From Dactylonectria macrodidyma (lineage: Eukaryota > Ascomycota > Sordariomycetes > Hypocreales > Nectriaceae), in the NCBI GenBank assembly GCA_020744425.1, contig JAGMUV010000006.1, positions 2,046,001-2,110,000 of the forward strand: DNA of 64,000 bases. The letters run 5' to 3'. Both the position numbers and the translations under genes were made by a program. The notes under the pieces are model-generated. The model searched no databases. It was not told the origin of the DNA and saw only the letters and a list, made by a program, of their open reading frames with translations. Of the stretch, positions 23,647 through 33,652 are shown piece by piece; positions within the stretch are counted from its first letter, which is position 1, and each line of letters begins with the position of its first letter.

Positions 23647-25083
23647 ATGGGCGATGGGCGAAGACGATGAATGGAAGGAGGAGGCATGAAGTCCGAGGTG
23701 CTTTTCAATGTGGCGTAGGTTTCATCTGGGTCAATCGATGATGCGGGATCTACAATGGGGTTAATTTGGCCACACCGGTTGTTTGCTTGTTGCACCGCGG
23801 TCTCTTGAATGAGACAGCCTTGTATTATACCACGAAAAACGGATCAAATCATCATAACTATACTTTAGAATTGCGCAGAGTGCCGACTCGACACTAGAGT
23901 GATTAGTCGATGAGTACGTTGCGATGGTGGACAAGAGCCATGCCTTGCGTAAAAATCAATTTGATCTAGAGGGATATCTTGAACGTTCGATTTACCTCAC
24001 CAAACAACTACCGCGACGACAGTGCAGCTCGGAGCCGACTGAAGTACTCGTCGTTTGGACCTCCACTTATGAAGGTAGGATGTCGAAGCAAATAGATGTG
24101 TTTCGTTATGATGATGATGAATCAGATGGAAGTGACGATTCACGAGCCGTGATCTCTGTCTCCGTGTGAATCCCAATGAGCAATGATCGATGATTGGTGA
24201 TAGAGCGAGACTGAGAGATGACAAGCTTGATGTTGGGCACGAGTGGAGTCTCGAGATTACTGAACCCTAGATATAACATTGGGGAACAGATATTCATCGA
24301 AATGCTTGAAGGTGAGATGGATGGCTGTGCTTCTTGGATGGCCACTGAAAGAAAGAAGGACGCTAGAACGAACGCTTCTTTTATTCAGTACTGCCGTCTC
24401 TGTGTGTGAATATCGCCGCACAAAGGTACTTTGCACAGCTATCATGCATAGTGCTATAAGTCTCTAGTTACAAGTCAGTCCCACACTAGGTATCCGAAGA
24501 TACGAGAACCTCGAACGGCATACGAGATCTGGAGTTCTACACTACGTAGACAGCCATTTTAATTGGCATCAAACTAAGTTACACCCTTCTAGGTAGTGAA
24601 AGGATCGTAGTAGCATATAATCACCCATTTTCAGTGCGAAACGATATACCGGCCAATTTATCTACCATCAGATCAAACATGAATCCTTACAGCGGCCAAA
24701 GTGGAGGCTTATGACACTATGGGATAGGACACAAATTTGGAGATACATTCCCACAAGAGACGTACCGGATAATTCGGAGAGGAAAGTCTCTCAAATAATT
24801 TCTAAACCTTGAAGCTGTTGTCCAGCTTGGCTTCAGCTACCTGTTAGCGCTATTTTTAGTGGATTCTAACAAGGTGCAACTGCCCGTGGCTTGGTGTTGA
24901 AACAACAGCTGACGTAGGTACTCGTATAGGTACAGCTACGCGAAGCAGGTTCCCTCCCCACCATTCCTATCCTCGCACCTTTGGAGCATTTATCCACGCC
25001 TTCATTTTCCCATATAAACACTGCCCCTAGGCTCGACATGTAGCTTGCCTGCCTGCATTTACAACCTCAAGCTTCTCTCCGCT
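23647..25083. other. 1.4-kb AT-richer intergenic region
   Basis: This holds the 3' end of SBH1 and the promoter of the glucosyltransferase gene. It is noticeably more AT-rich than its surroundings between about 24400 and 24850. No gene or RNA is recognised. Confidence 0.5.
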
Positions 25084-28000
25084 ATGACAGCCGCCGATGA
25101 GCAGCCGCCGCTGGCGAGGCAGCAGTCTCTCCAGCAGCAGCAGCAGCAGCAGCAGCCTCTCCAGCATCAGACGTCCAGCGAAGACGTCTCAGAGCATGTC
25201 CTCACCGATGGCTTCCAGCTTCCAGATCTTGGCACTGGAGACGGCCAACCTCCACCTTATGGAGAGCGTCCTGATCAGCTCGAGTTCTCCCAGCCAGGAT
25301 TTGAAGCTGGCGCAGCGGTAACAGGCATGTCCAGAGCCCCTCCAACGATTGCGGGGCACAGCTAACGATCGCGTACCTAGGCGATGGCCGTGTAAACATC
25401 AACATCAACACAAAGAACAGACGACTTGCCGACCTCCTGGCTCCTACAATCCAAAGTCAAGTCTCCCCCGAGATCAACCTCCCACCTCTTCCTCCCGCCT
25501 ATATCCCGCCGAGTCTCGGTGGCCAACCTGGCCAGGTCCCTCCCCCGCAGCTTAATGTCGTCATACAGATCGTCGGATCTCGAGGTGATGTCCAACCGTT
25601 CGTCGCTTTAGGGAAGGTCCTTAAAGATACGTACGGCCATCGCATTCGAATCGCCACCCATCCAACTTTCCAGACGTTTGTTGAGGAAAATGGCCTTGAA
25701 TTCTTTAGCATTGGCGGCGATCCCGCAGAGCTCATGGCTTTCATGGTCAAACACCCTGGTCTTATGCCCGGATTCGATGCTATCACCAGCGGCGAAGTGA
25801 GCAAGCGTAGGAGAGGAATTGAGGAAATTCTCATGGGATGCTGGCGATCCTGCATCGAAGCGGGGGATGGCCTTGGACCACCACCGAAACCCCACGCCAA
25901 GGGTGCGCCTCTTGATGCATCGTTGGAATTACAGGGGGACCCGTTCGTCGCGGACGCAATCATCGCGAACCCACCCAGCTTTGCTCACATCCATATTGCT
26001 GAGAAGCTGGGTATTCCACTGCACATGATGTTCACGTGAGTTGAGACCTCCTTAGTACTGATCTGATTAGTGACCAGAGCAACAGGATGCCATGGTCGCC
26101 TACGAGGGCGTTTCCCCATCCCTTGGCCAACATCCAGTCATCCAATGCTGATGATGTTATGACAAACTACATGACATATACTCTGGTGGAAATGATGACC
26201 TGGCAAGGTCTTGGTGATGTCATCAACCGGTTTCGAGACAAGGCTCTCGATTTACCTGCACTCTCCCTTATCTGGGCGCCGGGGCTGCTTGCAAGACTCA
26301 AGGTCTCTTGGACATATTGCTGGTTAGTGTCTGTATGTTAAGAGGTGTACTTGTCTAACTTCAACCAGGTCTCCTGCGTTAATCCCCAAGCCTAATGATT
26401 GGGGAAGACACGTTGACATTGCTGGCTTCTTCTTCCTCAATCTTGCATCCGCGTACACTCCCGACCCCGAACTGGAAGCTTTTTTACGAAGTGGGCCTCC
26501 CCCAGTCTACATAGGATTTGGATCCATCGTTGTCGACGACCCCAATGCCATGACTCAAATGATTTTCGAGGCAGTGAAGCTTTCTGGCGTGCGAGCATTG
26601 GTATCAAAGGGTTGGGGTGGCCTAGGAGCCGACGAGCTTGGCCTCCCTGATGGTGTCTTCATGCTGGGAAATGTTCCTCACGATTGGCTGTTCGAGCATG
26701 TCTCTTGCGTTGTCCATCACGGCGGTGCTGGAACAACAGCTGCCGGTATCAAGGCTGGCAAGCCCACACTTGTCGTGCCATTTTTCGGTGACCAACAGTT
26801 CTGGGGTTCCATGATCGCTAGAGCCAAGGCTGGACCTGACCCTATCCCCTACAAAGACCTGACGGCCGATAAATTAGCTGAAGCGATCCAATTCTGCCTT
26901 AAACCTGAAACACTGAATCAAGCAACTCAGTTGGGCCAGAAGATAAGAGAAGAACAGGGCACTGATGTTGGTGGCCAGAGTTTTCACAAGCACCTCGACA
27001 CAGAAAAACTACGATGCACAGTCGCACCCAGTCGGGCCGCCGCCTGGCGGGTGAGAAGAACTCAAGTGCGGCTCAGTCCATTTGCAGCTGCTGTGCTGGT
27101 TGAGGAAGGCCTTTTAGAGTATTCCAGTCTCAAGCTGTAAGACCGCTACAATCCCTTCCAGAGCTACTGGCCTAACGCGTGACAGATATCGCTCAAGGGA
27201 ATACCTTACTGAGGACCAACCCCCGGACCCCATTTCTGCTTGCGCGTGTTCCCTTGTCGCAGATCTGGGTGGAATTGGTATGGCTATTGCTGATATGCCT
27301 CGAGATCTCTTCAAGAGCTACAAAAAGGTCAAAGCAAGCAGCACACCTCAGCCACAATCACCCCAGCCGCAGTCAGAGGCGACAGAATCGACTGGTAAAC
27401 TTTTGACGCCATCAAATGAGAGCATATTAACGGCATCTTCCATCCAGGAGCTCGACTCTAGCTCAATCCATCCACCCAGCGAGTCAAGTGCCGGTGTAAA
27501 CACATCAACAGTGCCTACAAGCCACTCAAATATGTCACAACCTTCGCTGACCGATGCATCATCCACGTTCTCCGGGCAGACGACTTCTCGTCCCCCAAAA
27601 GACCAAATTACACAGGCATTCTCAGATCTTGAGTTCTCCTCGTCGAACCGTGCTCGACTCGAGGCGGCGGTTGGGACTGGTCGCGGAGTTGGTCGTATCG
27701 TGTCTACTGGAGTCAAGTCGCCAATGAACTTTTGTCTTGGGTTGGCAAAAGGATTCCGGAATATTCCGAAACTCTACAACGATGACACCGTTCGACCTAT
27801 CGAAAAGGTTACCGACCTAAGCACCGGAATCAAGGTTGCCGGAAAGGAACTTGGTTATGGCTTCTTCGACGGCGTTGCAGGCCTTGTGATGCAGCCTTTG
27901 AAAGGTGCCGGGAAAGAAGGAGCCCCAGGCTTGGTAAAGGGATTTGGAAAGGGCATTGGAGGGCTGATAGCAAAGCCAGCTGCGGGTAAATTTCCCTTCA

Positions 28001-29235
28001 ACGTTGAGTGGATATGGAGCTAACCAGGTCAAGGTATTTGGGGCGTTCCAGCATACACGATGCAAGGAGTCCACGCCGAGATCAACAAATACTTCACCAG
28101 GAGCGTCCAGAACTATATCATCTCATCGCGAGCTATTCAAGGACAGCGGGAGATGCAGTCAGCAACACCCGAGGAGATGTCCGATGTTGTCAAGCGGTGG
28201 AATTATTGCAAGTACGACCTCAAGAACTATTATGTTCTGAAGAAGAAGGAGACAACGGCGGGGAAACTTCCGGCAAGTGACGCTGCATCTACTAGTGGAG
28301 AAAGAGGGCTTGAGCCTCCAAAGACGGGTTGGTTGCACACTAGGCGCGCGTCGTTTGAAGAACGAAAAAGATTACAGGCGCAGAGAGAGTCTTGGAAGAA
28401 GGGATACGTTGATGTGAAACTCCCAGACTCTAGCGACAGCATTTCAGATGCACAAACGACGACTTCGGAGGATACGGAGCTTGAGCTAGCCATCCAGGCT
28501 TCAGTGCAAGCGACATCGCGTGGCAACGCTGAAGAGGATGTGATGATTGAGGCGGCTATCCGAGAGAGCATCAGGGCTGTACGTGACAGGGTGCAGTCGA
28601 CTGATACTGCCGGCCCATTACCAGAAAAGGACATGACTATCTTTGACGACGAAAACTACCAGATCACGGATGAGGAGTACCAAGATCTCATTGAGAAGGC
28701 GATCCAGCAAAGCATGGGCGCTGATGACGCCCTGCCTCAGGACTCTGGATTCGTTGAGCTCGACGCAACTGAAGCTAACGTTCCCCCGCAGGCTTCCCAA
28801 GGGGCCGAACAAGATGGCGAGGATGACGCTGAATTTCAGAGAGCTATAGCAGCGTCACGGAATGACTCTACAGCTCAACCCGACAGCAGAGAAGAAGAGG
28901 AGCTGCGGCGCGCAATTGCGGCTTCAAAGGAGGACACGCGGCAAGACGTAAACCAAGAGACTGAGGAAGAGTTGCAGCGCGCTATTGCGGCCTCAAAGGA
29001 GGAAATGCAACAAGAGCTTAGCCAACGGACCGAGGAGGAGATTGTACTGGAGTATGTCAAAAAGCAAAGTCTTGCGGAAGAGGAGTATCGGCGGCAGAGG
29101 TCGAAGGGCAAAGGTAATGGCGTAGAAGCTAACGACGACGACGACGACGACGACGAAGAACTGAGGAGGGCGATGGAAGAAAGTCTCAGGCTTGAACGGC
29201 GTGATGATTCTGGACCGTCGGGGACACGACAGTGA
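25084..29235 (+). CDS. Sterol-glucosyltransferase-like GT1 protein with VPS13-like segment and UIM array
   Basis: There are six exons: 25084-25324, 25381-26035, 26086-26322, 26369-27136, 27186-27985 and 28028-29235, giving 1302 residues. The first intron uses a GC donor (CAG|GCATGT) and a GCTAAC branch. The GT1 domain starts at about 138 (NVVIQIVGSRGDVQPF) and carries the sugar-nucleotide motif HHGGAGTTAAG (494-504) with FFGDQQFWG downstream, as in UDP-glucose:sterol glucosyltransferases. A Gly/Lys-rich segment (about 855-910: GFFDGVAGLVMQPLKGAGKEG..) resembles the C-terminal membrane-associated part of VPS13/ATG2 proteins. The C-terminal 260 residues hold about eight helices of the type EEELxRAIAASxxE, matching ubiquitin-interacting motifs. 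I saw no clear GRAM or PH domain as in Atg26. It likely glucosylates sterols at a membrane; ubiquitin binding is inferred. Confidence 0.9.
25131..25158 (+). repeat. CAG microsatellite encoding polyglutamine
   Basis: An in-frame CAG run near the N-terminus of the glucosyltransferase encodes eight consecutive Gln. A length polymorphism would be expected. Confidence 0.9.
29133..29157 (+). repeat. GAC microsatellite encoding poly-Asp between UIM-like helices
   Basis: Seven or more GAC/GAA codons in a row encode an acidic linker before the last UIM-like helix. Confidence 0.85.
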
Positions 29236-29486
29236 GGGGGTGTGATGGCTTGGAGATCTAGGATGTTTCTTTCGAGCTCAACGATTGACTTGATACCTAA
29301 TGCTCGCAGGAGACACGAGGAACATGAGTACAATGACTTTCAGCGTATTTAAAGAGTTGCTAAATATTTGACTCCCTTTGATAATCTAAGAATTTACTTC
29401 GAATGAGTCTAGGAACACATGCCTCCACTCTACATGACATGCATAATCTATATCTTGATTTAATCACGCTGTAGACCGTGTCTGAA

Positions 29487-30290
29487 CTACAAACCCCCCA
29501 TCAAATCGTGCAACTCCTGCTCATCCGACTTTGCAGCGAAGTAGCGCACATTCATCAGTTCCCAAAGGACGGCAACGGACCAGCCGTGCCCGAGCGTGCT
29601 GGCGACCATGAGAGCTGTACTCGCCGCCGGGGGAAGCAGCCACGAGGAGAGGATAACCAAGCCGGACTGGGTTGCGAGTATGAGGATCAAGAGACGGGCG
29701 AGCGACCACGATGAGTTTGCTCTCTATGGATGGTTAGTTTGTGGCTGAACTGGATCAAGAGCTGAGGAGGGATGTACCTCAATTTCATCAAGCACCGCCT
29801 CCCAAACCCGACTCGGCCTCTTTGCTCCATTGGCATGGAGCCTCATTACGCTTTTGACAATCTCATCCGAGAGAACTAGCCTATATCCACAATAACGCCT
29901 CGCCAGCCTCGTTGCCAAATTCCCCATGCGTAGTCTGCGTTCCCTCGCGGGCCCCGGTACCATCATGGCTGCTCGCGCGAGGGACTGCTCGGCGAGGTCT
30001 TGGTAGACAAGGGTGAGCTGGGCAAAGTGTAGCCTAACTGTACGCGCTGTGGTGGGCTTTCGGAGAGGGAGGCGGTGGCGGAGGTAGAGCTGGTCTTCAG
30101 GAGTGAAGACGGGAGGGGGGGATAAGAGTTGTGGATAGCATGTGGCGATGTTGGAATTGTAGGCCGTAGGGAAGGCAGTTTTCTTGCAGCCCTTGGTGTA
30201 ACGGAGATGAGCCACTGACCTTGAGGCATGGCATGGTTCACAGATATTGCCACCTATGTCAGCGTATGGCTTGCTCATTGAAGGTGTCAT
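29487..30290 (-). CDS. Small protein with C-terminal membrane segments, unknown function (5' end uncertain)
   Basis: Two exons are modelled: up to 29778, and 29723-29487. The 54-bp intron (29777-29724) with an ACTAACC branch site is well supported because both flanks stay in one frame (VLDEIE-RANSSWS). The first exon encodes FTPEDQLYLRHRLPLRKPTT, a helical Arg-rich region and RRYCGYRLVLSDEIVKSVM. The second encodes two hydrophobic segments (ARLLILILATQSGLVILSSWLL and TALMVASTLGHGWSVAVLW), suggesting a membrane protein. The start is not anchored: ATGs at 30290 and 30278 are in frame. A GTCAGT donor near 30221 could instead splice a shorter first exon to about 30091. No family is recognised. 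Confidence 0.55.
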
Positions 30291-31015
30291 TGAGGGACTT
30301 GGCTTCCTGAGAGCGCATGTTGCATTATCCGTAGAATGAATTAATCCGTGTGCCCTGTGAAGATATGAAATAGTTATAGAGAGAACCCAGCAGAGGTGGG
30401 AAATGCGATTCGACACTTGATGAAGCAGCGTCCAACATAGTCTTGAGAACCGCATGATATAAATTCTCGTGGCAGGGAGGGAAAAGGAAAGATAATGGTA
30501 ACATATGACGGTTGGGATGGGCAGCCATGTGGTACCACACATAATTTCTCAGGCTTAGATTGCAGAACTGAGAGAGAGGTAAAACAGAGTCTAAATTAAA
30601 AGAGCAGACTTTATGTATAGATGGTGCAGTAATGTGATGTGGCATAAAAATGTCCACTTCATGGATGAAAAAGGCACCAAGTTGCTGGGCCTCGACGATG
30701 GCCCACAGACATTGATGTTGATGGATTGCATAGGTCTCAACGGCTTGCGCGGCATCGTCATCATCGTGGTCACCAGGAATAGCTAATTCGCATCATGTCG
30801 CCCTAAACGCCAGGCTATGGTTGCCTTTCCGAGACGGACTAAACAGCATTCGCATGAAACAGTAGCGACCAAGAGGCCGGATCATAACACCAGTTGCCGA
30901 TTCATCCGCGGCAACGCATCTAAGTCAACCTCGCTTGCGGGACGACGACTAGATGGCGCGGCGGAGTTGAACAAGAGCGCAACGGCATTGGGTTTTCGAC
31001 GTAATGGCCAATGGC
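30291..31015. other. Intergenic region
   Basis: This is the upstream region of the small membrane protein gene and the 3' region of the zinc-ribbon gene. It is AT-rich around 30560-30640. No further gene is supported. Confidence 0.45.
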
Positions 31016-31466
31016 TCAGCCATATCGCATGGGTGGGTAGCCTCCCTGCGGAGGGCCTTGTTGAGGCGGGGGGCCTTGGTATGCGCCGTGGGGAGGAGGA
31101 TATCCGCCACCTCCGCCGCCGTTGGCCATGGCCTTGACGTCTGGACGGCTCTCGAGCGGCTGGTGGAAGTTGCAGATGCGGCATGCGACATCAGTGTAGC
31201 CGGAAATGGAGAGGGGGATGACGGGCTAAGGAGAATGCATGCGGTCAGCGACGTAGTTGGGAACCTCGGTGCATGCATCAAACGGGATGGAAGCATGGAA
31301 ACGGAAAAGAGCATGTGCGTACAATCCAGCAAAACGTAAACCACGGATTGCTCTTGGTGACGTGGGCTGCCATGTTTCCACAATGGCGGCACTGGCAGAC
31401 CATGCCCTCGTAGCCTCGCACTTCCTTGCGGAACGTGTGCTCGCCGCACACAAAAAAGAAGAACAT
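31016..31466 (-). CDS. Small zinc-ribbon protein, fungal family
   Basis: There are two exons, 31466-31323 and 31225-31016, giving 117 residues; the 97-bp intron falls between FTFCWI and PVIPLSISGY. It begins MFFFFVCGEHTF and contains paired CxxC knuckles at C26/C29 (CRHC) and C63/C66 (CRIC), with C24 and the preceding VCG also available, consistent with a single zinc ribbon. The C-terminal 35 residues are Gly/Pro/Tyr/Gln-rich and flexible. I recognise this as a conserved small family in filamentous ascomycetes without an assigned role. An upstream in-frame extension lacks conservation, so the start at MFFFF was chosen. Confidence 0.85.
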
Positions 31467-32498
31467 GGTGGCGGTTAGACGCGGAGAAGTCGCTTCGGGT
31501 TCAAGATCAGGCCGTTCGGACGAGCCGCAAGAAGCAGCGGAATCGAGGCGGGCGCGCAAGGATAGAGGCCGAGTGTTGACGGAGGGACAGCGAAGAGAGC
31601 GGACGAGGACTGCAGCGCGGAGGGAGGATTTTAGCAGCGACGGCCGCGTTCCTAGTAGTAGCGGGGACTTGCAGGTGGTTGCACGGGATCGCGTTGGATG
31701 GATCCTTTAGAATGAATGTTAAGTTAACGTTCTTAGTTGCAGCCGCCGTGTTGGCTGCGTCGTCGTCGTCACTCTTCACTGGGTGGGGAGGCGCAGTCGG
31801 CTTGGCATGACAATCAGTCCGTTCCCAAACCACCACAAGGGGTAAGTTACGGGTTCTGTTTCGAGCGAGTGCAGTGCTGATCGCTTTTTCGTCGTCGTAG
31901 CGAGTACGTAGACACAAGAGGTTTGGTGTTGTAAGTGGGAAGATGCGATGGTCGAGATGATTGACGGGCAATGACGACAATCACCCACTCGCTCTATCCT
32001 ACCCTCAGGCCATGTGAATACAGTGGAGGTAGGTACCTACGAAGCATGTAGAAACGTGCTACACCCGCTGTCATTAACCGCTAACGCCGCTACAAGTTAG
32101 TGAACGATTCGCCCCGCCACACGCTGCGAGCACGGATCATTGCTTCTACTGAATCCACCCAACGCACCTGCACCCACTGTGCCTAGGTACCTGCGTCATT
32201 GGCGACAGAGGCAAGAGCGAAGGAAAAAAAGCTAATCTCGACTTCGACTGCAACGACTGCGAACGGTATCGTGATCCTCTCTTCACCACGCGACCGTCGA
32301 CACCAGGGCTCGGGCTGGAATATGCTGAGGAGATTCATTCGGACACACATCAACTCGTCTTTGACTCTCTTGATGCTTCTATCTATAGAAATTTGCGTCC
32401 TCTAGCCGCTGGAGTCCTGTCAATTCGGCCATGCTGTGACATTTCTCTCCGTCCACCTCCTTCCCCCGCCATCACCACCAAGATCATACATCGCAATC
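31467..32498. other. 1-kb divergent intergenic region
   Basis: It lies between the zinc-ribbon gene (-) and the RNase P subunit gene (+) and contains their promoters. No gene is seen. Confidence 0.5.
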
Positions 32499-33416
32499 AT
32501 GTACGACCTCAACATCGCCTGGTCGCCCTCTACAACCCCAGACCAGCTCCTCCAGACCCTCACCCTAGCCTCCGTATTGGGCTACGCCACCGTCGCCCTC
32601 AACAACGCCCTCGAGCTGCCTATCCCCGCCAGCCACGCCGCTCCCTTCCCGCCAACATCGTCATGGTCGTCATCTAGCAAGAAGCTCCCAAGCATCCTCC
32701 ACCGCGCCACCGTGCCCCTCGTCGACCCGGCCGTGCCCACCTTCAGCCTGCCTACCCTCGTCGCCGCCTACGACCTGGTCGCCGTCCAGCCCCTCACTGA
32801 GAAGGCCTTCCAGAGCGCCTGCATCCACCTCGACATCCCCCTCATCTCGCTCGACCTCACCCAGCACTTCCCCTTCCACTTCCGCCCTAAGAACTGCATG
32901 ACCGCTGTCACCCGCGGCGTGCGATTCGAAGTTCCCTACGCCCAGGCCCTGGCCGCCGACCCTCGCGGCCGCGCCACCTTTATCGGCAACGTCACCAACC
33001 TCGTCCGCGCCACCCGCGGTCGCGGCATCATCCTCAGCAGCGCCGCCAAGGACGCCCTATCGCTGCGCGCTCCTGCCGATGTCGTTAACCTGCTTAGTGT
33101 CTGGGGACTGCCCAGTGAGAAGGGCATGCTAGGGCTCGGCGCCCTGCCCCGTGGCCTAGTCGTCAACGAGGGCATCAAGCGGAGTGGATTCAGGGGTGTT
33201 ATTGACGTGGTTGAAGTCGCGAAGCGGGACGAAGAGGAAGGCCAAGACGAAGCTGCCGGTGCGCAGGCTGGGAAGAAGAACAAGAACAAGGGCCAGAACC
33301 AGAACCAGAACCAGAAGCGCAAGAATGGCGACGAGGAGACACAAACGATGAGCAAACGGCAAGCTAAGAAGATGAAGCTGGCATCGAGGGCTGCGGCTGC
33401 AGAACAAAGCAAATGA
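32499..33416 (+). CDS. RPP1: RNase P/MRP protein subunit p30 (Rpp1)
   Basis: A single exon of 305 residues starts at MYDLNIAW, the conserved N-terminus of the p30 family; the longer in-frame reading upstream is not conserved. The body is a PHP/TIM-barrel-like fold with YDLVAVQP, HLDIPLISLDL, FHFRPK, GVRFEVPYA and GRGIILSSAA, all typical of Rpp30/Rpp1. The C-terminal 65 residues are a lysine-rich, low-complexity tail with a Gln-Asn repeat (about 265-275) and probable nuclear localisation. The protein is a core subunit of nuclear RNase P and RNase MRP, which process tRNA 5' leaders and pre-rRNA. Confidence 0.94.
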   Translation: MYDLNIAWSPSTTPDQLLQTLTLASVLGYATVALNNALELPIPASHAAPFPPTSSWSSSSKKLPSILHRATVPLVDPAVPTFSLPTLVAAYDLVAVQPLTEKAFQSACIHLDIPLISLDLTQHFPFHFRPKNCMTAVTRGVRFEVPYAQALAADPRGRATFIGNVTNLVRATRGRGIILSSAAKDALSLRAPADVVNLLSVWGLPSEKGMLGLGALPRGLVVNEGIKRSGFRGVIDVVEVAKRDEEEGQDEAAGAQAGKKNKNKGQNQNQNQKRKNGDEETQTMSKRQAKKMKLASRAAAAEQSK

Positions 33417-33652
33417 AAATATTCACCCGGCGTTTTGGGAAACGGAGGCAAAAAGCATGGCATGATACCCCTACATGGACAATGCACGCGGGCGACGGTA
33501 TAGACTCGAATGAGACTCGCTCATATTATTATCCCTTTTTCGAATCAGATCTATATATATACATCCTCTCCAAAGCGGTATCGCCAAAAATGTGTACATT
33601 CTATACACCATATATCTGGTCGCCAATCGTTTCTTGTGACCCAAATGCCAAT

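Noticed and set aside
25084..29235. Assignment of the glucosyltransferase as Atg26
   Set aside because: I see no clear GRAM/PH module before the catalytic domain, and the C-terminal VPS13-like and UIM parts are not Atg26 features.
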